Below are positions 49,163 through 60,999 of a stretch of DNA of 64,000 bases, piece by piece. The translations under genes and the position numbers were made by a program. The notes under the pieces were generated by a model. It was not told the origin of the DNA. It saw nothing but the letters and a program-made list of their open reading frames with translations, and did not search any database. Every line of letters starts with the position of its first letter. The stretch's first letter is position 1. The stretch is taken from positions 71,797,900 through 71,861,899 of the forward strand of contig NC_044277.2 of the NCBI RefSeq assembly GCF_004027225.2, read 5' to 3'. This stretch comes from Strigops habroptila (lineage: Eukaryota; Chordata; Aves; Psittaciformes; Psittacidae).

Positions 49163-51376
49163 GTACTCTTAGAAAAATATTCTTCTCATTATATAATACC
49201 AACAAGTGAGGCTGATTTGCCTATTGCTGCTTTTTTTTTTTTTTTCCCTGTAACTCAGAATAATTTAGTGCACTGTATTTAAAACTGACACTTTTTTCAT
49301 TACCAGAGATGCAGGAAAGAAGGCATAGGAATATCCTGTGCAGTAAGGTTTATTAAGACCCCCAGACCACATGTGTGCTAGCAAATGAAATGGACCTGGG
49401 ACCCTTTTCTTGCACTGAGTCCAACTGGCATGAAGCCCTTATTTGTATTCCAATTCCTGAAACGTACTTGAAAGCAATTCTGGAAGAATAATGGTAGTCA
49501 GGATGAAAAAGCTGGCTGGGTACCATTGTCACAGTTAAACAGCATGGATGCTTGTGTCACTATGTTTGTGCCCTTCCCTGGCCTTTTTCATTTTTCTAAG
49601 ATCACAGATTCATGGTGTACAAGAAAAAAGAAGTAATGCCCACATGGGTTCTAACCAAAATAAATGAGAAAATCAGAAAAATTACTTAGCATTCACAATT
49701 CTACCCTGTTGTGAGAAGCATTTAAACAACCAAGTTGTGCAGAGTCATGGTTACAGCCAGGACAGAGCCACCAGTATTGCTGCCTTGGCGCTGGGAGCAG
49801 TCCTGGGGCTTGCATGGGTGTTCTGCAGTAGAGGCTGGCATCAGCAAGCACCACAGGGTTCAGCCTGATCAATGTGAAGGGTCTCACATTCACCAGAACA
49901 GCCCACAAGCTGCCTCCAGTTCAAGCTGGGACTACCAGATTGTCAAAGTCACTTCTGAACTGCTCAGGTTCAAACCAATCACAGTATATGAATGAACGGG
50001 AACTTGTAGGCAGTGAAGGGACTTCAGAACATGGTGGGGTGAAAAGCTTGAATTCATAGCATTTTCTTTTTTTTTGGGAGGTCAAGTAACTCTTCAATTT
50101 TAAACTCATTCTTCACACTCTTTTGTGCTAATATCCCACCCTTTTCACAATCTGCCTGCATTGCTAGGAAAGATACTTTACTGTCCATGTCCAGCATCCA
50201 GTCTTTAAATAGGTTTTACTTACAGATGTCACCTGCAGGACTCTAATTTATAGCTATTGATTCTTTCCACATCTCTGTCTACCTGATGAATAAATGCTTT
50301 ATTGTCCAGTTAGTTTTGTTCTCAGATATCTATTCTCTGCTTTAATCAAATAATTGAATCATCTCTCAGACTTCTATATGATAAATTAAACACCGTGAAC
50401 CCTTTACATCATTTTCTTTGATGACTTTCAGCTTTTTCGGTGTTTCCATTTTTTAAATATCATCAGAAAAGGGAAGATGACCTGCACATCAAAATTTGAT
50501 ATTGGTCTCTGCAGAGGTATTCATCCCTGTTCTCCCATGCCTTGCGCTGCTCATGTATCCTTTCCTGTCCAATGCACCGCAGGACTGCAAAATTCTTCTT
50601 TGCCACAAGATTCAATGGGAAGCTTGTGCTGACCTGGCATATTACAACCCCTAAATTCCATTAAAGTTTGCCGCTCTAGGGAATATAATCTCCAGTTACA
50701 GGAACTTGCACGATTTGCTCCTAGTAAGATGACTTGGCAAATTGTTTTTATTAAAATGCATTTCTTTTACAAACACAGTTACTCAATTTAGCCTACCTCC
50801 ACACTATTTATCACTTCACTGGCCTTTCTGTACACTCCTTCTTAGTTTCTTATTTACCTCCAGATCATCAATACAACTATTCAATTATTCCAGTAGCAGT
50901 CCACCAGGGAACTCTGCTGGCAATATTGGCAAATAAAATCCTACTCGGGAGTGGCTCTGGGAGCAGATCACCCAGTCTGCCACATTGCTTCCAAAAGTGA
51001 TTTCAGAGTGATTGGACCAGCCTGATGTGAGATGAATTCCAGGTCAAGTCTGGCACAAGGAATTGCTCCAGGGTGCTCTTTTTACAAACTGTATGGATGA
51101 GATTGTGTCAATTTGCCTTGTTCAGCCTACTGGTCCAACACTAACCCAACATTCATCTCCCTGAATGTCTCCACAAGCACTGGCTCAGGCTATACCCTTA
51201 TCACCCTATTATATACCCACCATTTTCATGGTCATTCAGTGTCTCTCACTTTCCAAGAGGGCAGCTGCAGTAGTAGCACACGCTCTTGGACTGCTTTCTG
51301 TACTATGAAGGCTGAAAAGATTGAGCAGGAAAAGCCCTATCTTGCAATGTCCGTCTCACAGACCATGTAGCTTGGC

Positions 51377-51475
51377 TCTTCTCTGTGCCTACTACTCTGT
51401 GCCTCCCCCTCTGTGCCTCCCCAGCACAGGTCTTCTCTGTGCCTACTACTCTGTGCCTCCCCAGCACAGGTCTTC
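51377..51475 (+). repeat. Two-copy tandem duplication with internal expansion
   Basis: TCTTCTCTGTGCCTACTACT to CCCAGCACAGG occurs twice in a row. The first copy is 54 bases and the second 40, differing by an extra CTCTGTGCCTCCCC unit in the first. Confidence 0.9.
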
Positions 51476-52199
51476 GGACAAAACCTCAGAGCACTGCCAT
51501 GTCCACCCCTCTGAGTACTGCCTGGTGATACTCTTTTCCCAGCAGTTCTTCCAGGATGTGGTTTCAATAAGTGCAGGCAAAACACCTTTGAAAGAAAATG
51601 TGGCCTAGAGATGGAGGTGTCAGCAGAGAAGACCAATATGAGCAACAGTTCACTGTTGTGCGTTGACGCTGGGGACCAATGTATCTTCCTTGATTCCCTT
51701 TCCTCCATGGTCACTTCTAAAAGGGAGCTGAAAGCTCTGCCTGATCTCACCTTGGCAGGCGCATACTGTTTGCCAGAGGATGGAGAAACAGAATATGCTG
51801 AGTGTCCTAGGGGCCATGACAGAGAAGACTGATCATGCACAGGCAGAGAACGGCCAGGTGCCAGAAAAAGGCTGAGGAAGAGGAAGGGACCATCTGTTCT
51901 CAGAACAGGAGGAAACCAAATAAGTTTAACTGATTCAGGAATTGTTTGGTCCCCTGCCTACTCAAGACCTTTGGTGTTACTGGGTTGACATCAACCCTTC
52001 CACTCTCTGTCTTCCCTTTGCCACCAGAACCACAGTGGCAGACTTGCTTACAGCCTTGTCAAGCCTCGTGAGACACCTGTAAAAGTAAACATACCTTACC
52101 TAGAAGCCTGGATAGATCTTCTTCTTCTCATTTTCACATATTTTTCTGCTTTCACATTTCATATACAAATGTCACCACTGACTCAGAGTCCAAGAATAT

Positions 52200-52227
52200 G
52201 TATGATATATGGCAACATATATCATAC
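52200..52227. repeat. Perfect inverted repeat (hairpin)
   Basis: Arms GTATGATATAT and ATATATCATAC, 11 bases each, loop GGCAAC. Confidence 0.9.
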
Positions 52228-55200
52228 AGGCAACATAAGGGCAGGTGCAGGTAGATGAAGACCCAGTTTAAACCACTATGCAGCTCTGTGGTTATGACTA
52301 TATGCCATGAAGGTGAAGTAAACACCCTGCACTTGGCAGCTCTCCTTCCAGAAAATGTCTGTCCATGTTTGGCAATGGGTGAGAGAAGACCGAGCTGGGA
52401 AGCTGGTAGAGAAGATTCTCAGAGAAGGAAAGGAGTTATTTTCAGGGTGCAACTCCTGCCGCATTCTTCCCCTGATCCCCTGTGGTCACAGTGAGAACGA
52501 CATTCGAGCATTCAGCTCACCCATGCAGTCACCATGGTGCTGGGCCTGCCATGTCCCTCCCAGTCTGGACCTCCCTGTGAGTCCAGCCCCACACTAGGCA
52601 TCAGCTCCCAGGTCCTGCTATGTGGGTTGTGGGTGGACGCCTCCCAGAGGCTGGCATGGGAAGATGAGGCAAAATGGTGTTTGGTCTGAGGAATACCAGG
52701 GAAAACACAGAAATTATACTGACAGTTTTCAATAAACTGTCTTACATAGGAAAGGTACTGGTTTTACAAGGGTTCATGGAGGATTGTGCATCGTGTATGT
52801 GATTGGTGTCATAGATCTATGGAGACAGAGTCTAGGAGTAGAGAAAAGAGGCCAATTCTATGCTGGATTATTGCTGCTGCACTGCTCAGCATTGGTTTGG
52901 CATTGTAGTAGGCAGTAGTGTTGTATGTGACTCTGCTGATAGCTAGCTATGTCTCAGTGGTTGAGTTTAGAACAAGCATTATCCATCACTGTTGTATTTG
53001 TGGTTTAGGTTTACAACAGACTTGATTTAATCTTCTGCGAAGGCATGTCTCAAACCCAAGAGGATTTTGTGCTCCTATTTCCCATAACTTAATCTGGAAA
53101 CAAGGATGTTTCCAAGAATACATCCATTCTGTCTCAGACAACCAGATAAAGCAGTATTCTTTAGAAACCAAAGAAGTTACTGATTTCTTCTAATATAGTT
53201 AATTGCAACATACTAGCTTTCACAGGAACAACCAGGTATGAAAGAGCCAGCTGAGATTTGCTCTGTAGTATAGCCATAGCAGTCCTGGAGAACATCTTCT
53301 GAAGTGCACCCAGGGACTGTGGTACCTCCTGATACTTCCAGGACTCAAGCACAGGTTTCGTCCTATTGTCCTCTTGCAGAAGATGTTGCAGGAGAAAGTG
53401 CATGTTGTTGCTCAACCGAATAGAGAGAAGCCTCCACCTTTTGGCTTGCTAATGACAAACCCAAGCAGCCGATCTACAACTGTGTATACAGCTTCTCATA
53501 ATCCACGATGGCTGTGTGCATCTTCATGTGTTGGAAGAGTGAACAGGAAAGGACCCCTGACCTGCACTGATCCCATAGGTTGGGCAGAAGACCTTCTCTT
53601 ACAACATCTGTGATGGCAGCCACAAGGTGACAAACCATTTGTTCTTTGCGTGGTAGATAACACAGTTCTCACTAGATTCCTCCTTACCTTGGCTTTGCAG
53701 AAGCAGCAGTGAAGAATGCAAGGAACTGTAATTTCTACTTCCAGAGTACAAAGGAGCTGCCACCCCAAACTGTATTTCTGGAACCTAAGTGGTGAAGCAC
53801 ATGAACGTCAGCCAATTGTAAAATGGGCCAGTATTGCATGGCCGATGCTGTGCATTTAGTACGCTGCTTGTTCTAGCATGCGCATGGATAACTGTCAACT
53901 GGGAATGCTATCATTGGTTGGTCCTGTTAACATAATACAGGTCTTACCTTTTTCCAAACTCCAAAATGTGCTTTCGGCTGGAGCAATGTTTCTGTAACTG
54001 TCTGTAGATGTGACCTCCTTCAGAGCCTGCCTGTCCTCCTGGGACTTCTTTGAGCAAGCTGTGTATCCACCTCTCCAGCCAAGGACCAGTGAACTACCAG
54101 CTGGTGGCAGCAGCAGCTTCTCCACGATGAGGGTGTGAGGTCTTGATCACAGTTCCTGGCGACCTTTTATGAGTGTATGAAAATACACCCTCCTCATTCT
54201 TAAGGAACTGAGCCATTGCCAGTAATCTTACAACTAATCCAACCATTTTTAAAGAATTTAGCTTCTCTAATCCTTTGTCATCCCTTTTGAACTTTTTCCA
54301 TGGTAGCTTGGGATTTATAATTGGCATTGAGAAACACGAATTTAAAGCATGACTCCTACTATTGTGATGACAGTGCTGATGTTAAGATTTTAGGAAAAAG
54401 GAGGAAGAGTTCATTACCCATAAATGTGTTGCAATTAACCTTTCTTATGCTGTAAAGAGGAAGATGAGAGAATCTGGTGAGATTTAAGGGAACACTAAGG
54501 TAAAGGATAGACTGGAGTCAAAGCAAAAGTGTTTAGCAGACATCAAAGATGAGAATATACTGTGAATCCAAATGTGATTTATCATCCTCTTATACGAAGG
54601 TTCTAATACTTTCCCATCTCTACTAAGAGTACCTCACTGAGTGCCATCTTCAGTCACATCAGCCTTTTTCTATAGAGCTGCATGACTGGAGAACATCTGG
54701 CTCCACATCCTCTTTATTGCTTCTACCAACACACTCTTCTTTATCTCTTCTTTGCTTGTCTGCTCCTCCAGATTTATGTAAAAAATCCTTATAATTGGCC
54801 CCTCGGCACATGACTTTGTGCTCTGCACTTTGTACTGTTGAACTTTACCCTATTCCTGTCACTTCAGGTGAGCAGGAGGTCTGTGATGCAGCTTTAAAAC
54901 TTCAGAAGCCAAAAATTATTTCATGGCACCATAAAGTATTTAAGTCTAAGTTACCGGAATTCCAGCATTCTGCTTTTAAAGTTGGAGCTAAAGTTGGTCT
55001 CTCTGTGTTAACCACGTGTGGTTCATATTGATGTCTCTCTGTTACTTAGGTGACCTAGAGCCCCATTGCCTTTGTCTAGATGGGGGTTTGCTGGCACCCT
55101 GAGCTAGTAATAACCTATATCCGTGTGTCCCTTTGGTGCTGCTTTCAGGCTCAGCTGGTATGCCCTAACTAGGGAAACAGGTCTGTCAGCAGCCCTCACC

Positions 55201-57089
55201 TTCATGTGGAATGGACTGCAGCAGACGCAGGTCACCCCTCAGACTCTTCTGGAAGCAAAGAGCCACCGATCACTAGCTGGAGACTCTGCAAAAATGGTAC
55301 TACCTAGGGCTCAGAAGCATATTGTTTGCCCCCAGTTTAAAGCAGGAGAGCTGTAAGGCCTCCTTGGTTCTCTGGTTATACACAGGAGCCCAGAAAAGTT
55401 CATGATCTCAGACCTGTAGAAATTCTAGACAGAAAATCCAGAGAGTCACTGTTTGCAATGAATTTTTGCATCTGGAGTAGAGTGACCATCATGCAGTTGC
55501 CATTACTCCATTCCATGAGATACAGCTTCCTCACCGAGCAGCTACAAAATAAGTGTAAAGGTGATACTGTAAGATGAAAATGTGGCCAAAGGATATCAAG
55601 GCTGAAGGTGGAGCAAGGTAAAGCATACATTGTACCTTTATCTCGGGAGAAATTTACGAGTGATTTTTGTGCTTTACAGTAAGACATTTCTCAGTATTAC
55701 TGACCATATCTTGCATTTGTGTGTGAGTGCAAGAATTTAAAAATACATGTGTACCATTTATGAGATGGTCACCTCTGACACAAAGTTCCATGATTCAGAA
55801 TTCCTGCATGCAACCATCTTTTAGTCAGTAAGTAGCAATACATGAAGGTGAACACCATGAACATAAAAAGCCTCTCCTGAATATTTCCAATGCTGTGCAG
55901 ACTTAAAAAGCAGACAGGCAATCCTGTTCTCCAGGGATATTATTTACCTTGCTCATTCTCAAAAACTGTTTCTGTGATAGAATGGCTATTCATTTACCTC
56001 ATTTATTTATTTACCCAGGTACCCTTTGCATTTACCTGGGCTTATCACGTCCATGCAGTGGAGGTTACCTTGTTTATCTACCTCAGTGAAAGAGATTAGA
56101 AATGCCAGATAAACTTCCAACACTGAGACGAAGGTAATTTCAGAGGACGTGTTAACAGTAACATACGGACTGTATGTACACTTTTATAGGCATTTACATT
56201 CCAGCAGTGAACATTTTTGTGTCTTTCATCATTCTTAATGTTTGTTGCTAGGAATGCCCTTCCTCTGAATATCCTTTTAAAAGTAAGTGATGTTATCACC
56301 TTGGAGGATGAAAGGAGGCAGGCAAATACTGAATAACCAAAGGTGCCCAGTGAGATACTAGTGAGTGTTGGGACAACTCACGCAAGGAGGGAGAGATGAA
56401 TAAATAGCTTGCTTGTTGAAAAAGTGTGTGCTTGCAGGTTTACAAAGAATTCACTGAATAAAACTCCATTGATTCTAGGAAGGATGCTTGTGTCTCATGT
56501 AAAGAAAGTCAAGAGTGCCTACCAACCTGATCTAGGTAAATAACTCTTTTTGAGTACCAGATCTAGAGGCAGGTCTAATCAAGAGTATATGAGCAGGACA
56601 CATAAACCCTAAAATTTTTAATGCCAGCTATAGCAATCTATCTTCAGACCTGCAGAGGGAGGCAAAAAAGGCCAGTAAAGGACAAGTCATGCATCAAGAG
56701 GAATAAAATAAAATCTTTTCCAAACCCAGTGGAAGCCCTGAGGTATGGAATTATTATAAGTATAATGCAAATTGGCAGTGATCTAATCTATTTTCTCACA
56801 CATTTGGGGATACTGACACATCAGATGCCCAGGGACTCAGAATATAAACTTAATTTTCTATCTTTAGGCATCTGCCTATTTGATTATGCTGTACAATTAT
56901 GTCCATAAGCTTCTCAGGCTCCATCCTACAAGACTTAAAGCTACAGCTTCCATTGCTCAGGAGAGTATTCGAGCCCTTCATTCATCACATAGCTGGAAGC
57001 CTTTGGATTTCCACTCCAAATGTATTCAGGATTACTCACTATACAGCCATTTGGCCACGTGATGAAGTCAATATCTCTCTCTGACATTT

Positions 57090-57345
57090 ACTTCTCAACT
57101 ATATTTATAAAGCGTTACCACACCCCCACTCAGTCTTTGCTGGGCTATACTAAACAAGTCAAGCTCTTCTAATTCTTCTAAGAGGATGTGCATTTTGTTT
57201 CCCCTAATCATCCTAGAAATGCTTCTTTGCACTTGTTCAATTTAAGTAACATTTTCTAATACATGCGGGTCTTAAAATTCTGCTGCATTTAAATGGAAGC
57301 AAACAATACCCACCAGAGCTTTTTGCTGAGCCCCAGGTAACTCTT
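57090..57345 (-). repeat. Ancient CR1-family LINE fragment
   Basis: CAAGTCAAGCTCTTCTAATT, CCTAATCATCCTAGAAATGC, TTCTTTGCACTTGTTCAATT and TGCGGGTCTTAAAATTCTGC follow the antisense CR1 ORF2 end, as in deep-branching CR1 types. Edges approximate. Confidence 0.6.
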
Positions 57346-60300
57346 TTGCAAACTCAGTAAAAATGAGAAAATTACTGGCCAGTATTATCCTGCTAGAAAA
57401 AAAAGAAATACTTTCCTGGAGCCCCAACCACCACCGAATTTGTATTGCAATAGAAGTTCAGAGCTTCGAATCTCCAGCTAGTGACAGATGCCTCTCTACA
57501 TCAAGAAGAATCTGAGATGTCCTTCATCAGCTGCAGCCTGGTCTACGTGAAGCTGAGGGAAGCTGCTAGACCTGAGGTTTGAACGCTGTCCTGTTTTCAT
57601 TGATCAGCGTACAATGGCTCAGCCTGAAAGCAGCTCTCCAGCTAAATATGCAGGAGAAATATCTGCCAGAGGTCAGTCTGGGTTTCGTACTCAGATGCCC
57701 TTTTACCTCTCTGATTCTGAACTTGTTGTATCACTCTAGGATGTCTTTATGTACTGTAAGTGGATCAACCAGACCTGCTCCAAGGCAAGGGTAGGAGGGC
57801 TGTGTCTGTGAGCTTGCAGGCTAGTTCAGTTTGGCTCCTGCACCTGGCAAACTGGTGAGAATGCAAAATGAACAGGGTTAATAGATATGCTTCTAATATG
57901 TGTGTTCACATGGAACAAGAATTGATGAGGAATCTGTAAAGAGTTGTTCAGAGTTTTTTGTCAGTGAGTGAATATGTGAATAAGGACAGCCTGGATGATG
58001 CAAGAGGAGTCTCCCCTGCAAGGTGTTCTACTCCCTGTTTTGCTTCAAGGCCCTAGACTTGCAGTCATCCAGAGTCCATCCTGGGCTAACCAGTTAATTC
58101 CCTTGATGAGGAAGCCAGGGTATGAAAAAGAGGAGTTCACTACATCACTTCAGCTTTCTGAGGGGCTGCTTGGTTCTGGTCTCCATTTGCAGAGACCTTG
58201 CTATTTTTCGAGGCTTCACCGCTGGGTAGGTACCTCAGCAGTTACATGAGACAAGTAAATAACTTTCATCATGTTAAATTTATGATAGTGGCTCCTGCTG
58301 CCAACTGTCAGAGAAACACCATGCAGAGACCTTTCAGCTTGAAACATTAATGTGGCCAACACAAAGGCTCGAGTTGCTAACTGGCATTCTGGTTCGGTTC
58401 AGCATCTGTGCCCTGTCTTGCACTGGATATTCAATCAAGGACAACCACTGAACATCTTGTTCTGCACAACCGACCGCCAGAACTGAAGCTGCAGGTGAAG
58501 TTTCTGTGACTTCAAGCTTTTGCACCAGAGCAGGAGCATCCTTCCAACCTGTCCCATCATGTTTCTCTGCTCCACCTGCTAACAAGAGGAACAGAAAGTT
58601 CCTTCTGTGCATTAGCTTCTCCCGCTGCGAGTCTTGCTTGTGTCATTTGCCCATCAAGCACAGATTACTTGTTACCTGGAAGCATCACACACCACAAAAT
58701 GCCTGCATGCAGTTCGTCTGTACTCCAGAAATTTCCCAGCTCCATGGATGGGCCATCAATAGCTCAGCGGGGGCAGCATGTCTGGAACTCTAGAAGGTTA
58801 CCAGGGGAAGGCTTGGCCACACTTTCCCATATCCTATGAACTGGAGGTTCTTCATTTGCTCAGGCAAGGTGGGCTATGCAGAGAAAGAAGGTAGGAGAGG
58901 AATATGAGATGGGCAGAACATTCCCAGATGCTTCAGCCCCCACCCACCTCTCCATGTTCCCCAGGACTTCTGACCTCCCGGAAAACGCTCTTATCAACAG
59001 CATTTCACACGCAGATCTTGCCAGGGTAGGGAATTTAGCAAACACCTGTGACAGACCCCAGGGATCTACACACAGGGAAGGATCAAAGCAATCCCAAGGG
59101 TTATCATGCTGACAAGGCATTTGGCCTGGGCAAGTCAATAACATGGAGAGCAGGAGCAAACAAGAACAGCGCTGTGGCATCTATGCTTCCTGAGCCATCA
59201 TTTACAGCTCTTTATCCTCTTCCTCTTCAAAGCAGGCTAATGAAAGATGCACCAGGTATCACACGTGGGCCAGCTCCGCTAAGAGTCTCCTGACATTTCT
59301 CTAGGGGGTGTTCTGGGAGCAATTGGAGAGGGCATCCACTTGCTGCTCCCCTGGAGGAGCTGAAGACCTATGCCACCATCCCACCAGTCCCAGCGTACCA
59401 TGGTGCAGCCAACAGCAGCCACGGAGTTGTGCTGCGCCTCCTCCTCCTCATTTGTGCCATGCAGCCCCATAACTCAGTTTGCATTTGTTGTAACCTCCTC
59501 AAATACAGATTCCATACAGTGATTTTCTTGCTTCGTTATTAGGTAAGGTCTTATAATATATAAATACTTACTTCCATGTGTGCATTGTACAAGATGAGAA
59601 AATAAATTATGAAAAACCTTGTAGTAAGGTTTCTCAACAATTGTATTAAGATGATTCTGAGCCTTTAATGATGCCATGCTTGAAAAACAAATATAATTCT
59701 ACTTCTAGGATCTTGATTTTAAAAACCAGCAAGCTTTTTAATCCCTGGTAAATCAGACTGATCTACCATTTGGGTCCATTTGTAAAGCCTGGCAAAGAGA
59801 CTACATTTCACGCTGTCTAGTTTGACACACAGGGTCACTGGCAAGTAGTCACCTGCTGAATATGGACCTGTTGATAAAAATAAGGGGTTCAAGTCACAGG
59901 AAGAAGAAAGAGGAAAAAAGATGAAAAGTGAACAGACCCCAATATTTTTTGGAAGCAGGTCAGTTACCCAGTTTTTGATGAAAACATAACATCTGCCTTG
60001 CAGACTGCTTCTGAGAAACCCATCTGTTTTCGCTGGGGATCTTTACTGGGATGCGTAGCAGCCCTTTTTCAGCATCGGCCACTCTTCAAAACCACAGAAG
60101 AGGGTGGTTAAGGCCTCTCCCAGGGAGGCGTTTTTTTGGCTGGGGAAGGTGTTACCGAACATAATGCTGTTATATGCACATGCTGCCCATCGCTCTATAA
60201 CCGCTGCACAACAGGCGTAACCACGCTCTGGGCCTTGTCTTCACTGCTCCCAGATCCAAAACATTTATTGTGTTGGTTTGTTTGGGTTTTTTTCCAGTGT

Positions 60301-60644
60301 CTGAAGGTAAAAAGAGATGTGGGGACAGAGATTTTCAAATCAGCTTTTCCTTCCTATGCTGCACAGAGTCCCAGGAGGATGAACCAACCCGATCTGGAGG
60401 CAAGCAGGTTTAAGAGGGATGGGATATGGGATATCTACCTTTACTGTGCTGAAGAAACAAAGGCTGTCCTATCATTCCTAACACAAGAAACACAGGAACA
60501 CACATACACAAACATAAGCATATGTATGCATTCGTACCTAGTTTTCAACCATGTTTACATATTGATTTTTATAGGTGTATGTCTTATGTATGTCATTATA
60601 TATGTTTAGGTGGGTAGATGTATGCACAGTAAGTACATATATAC
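57346..60644. other. Gene-free sequence upstream of UBE2QL1
   Basis: No exon recognised. Frames of 80-157 codons here carry no known motif. Could hold enhancers of UBE2QL1, but the sequence alone does not show this. Confidence 0.55.
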
Positions 60645-60780
60645 CATCATAGACTGGTTTGGGATGGAAGGGACCTTAAAGATCATCCAGTTCCAATCTC
60701 CTGCTATGGGCAGGGACACTTGCCACTAGACTGGGTTGCTCAAAGCCCTGTCCAGCCTGGCCTCGAACATTGCTAGTGCC
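60645..60780 (-). repeat. CR1 LINE, short, young
   Basis: CATCATAGACTGGTTTGGGA, GGAAGGGACCTTAAAGATCA and GTCCAGCCTGGCCTCGAACA. Resembles the copy in MED10 intron 2 and is sandwiched in TA/CA-rich simple repeats. Confidence 0.92.
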
Positions 60781-60845
60781 ATACATATCCAAATACATAT
60801 ATATATGTAAAATATAAATACACATATATATACACATATGTAATA
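60781..60845. repeat. TA/CATA-rich simple repeat
   Basis: Runs of ATACATATATATATG and ACACATATATATACACATATG directly right of the CR1 copy at 60645. Confidence 0.85.
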
Positions 60846-60999
60846 CAGATGCATTTAAATGTAATTATGTCCATGCACACTACCATACAGTTCTTCTGTA
60901 CCTGCATATGTACCATATACACGTGCATACATGTGCGCTAAGCTCCACATATGACGGTATGTAACTTCCCAGCCGTGCGATCAATGACACACGCACACT

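Larger units (their letters stand above)
47431..57089. other. Gene-free intergenic sequence between MED10 and UBE2QL1
   Basis: Nearly 10 kb without a recognisable exon or young repeat. Contains the tandem duplication at 51377 and the hairpin at 52200. Frames of up to 167 codons around 51,340-51,840 overlap the tandem duplication and have no domain. Confidence 0.6.
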
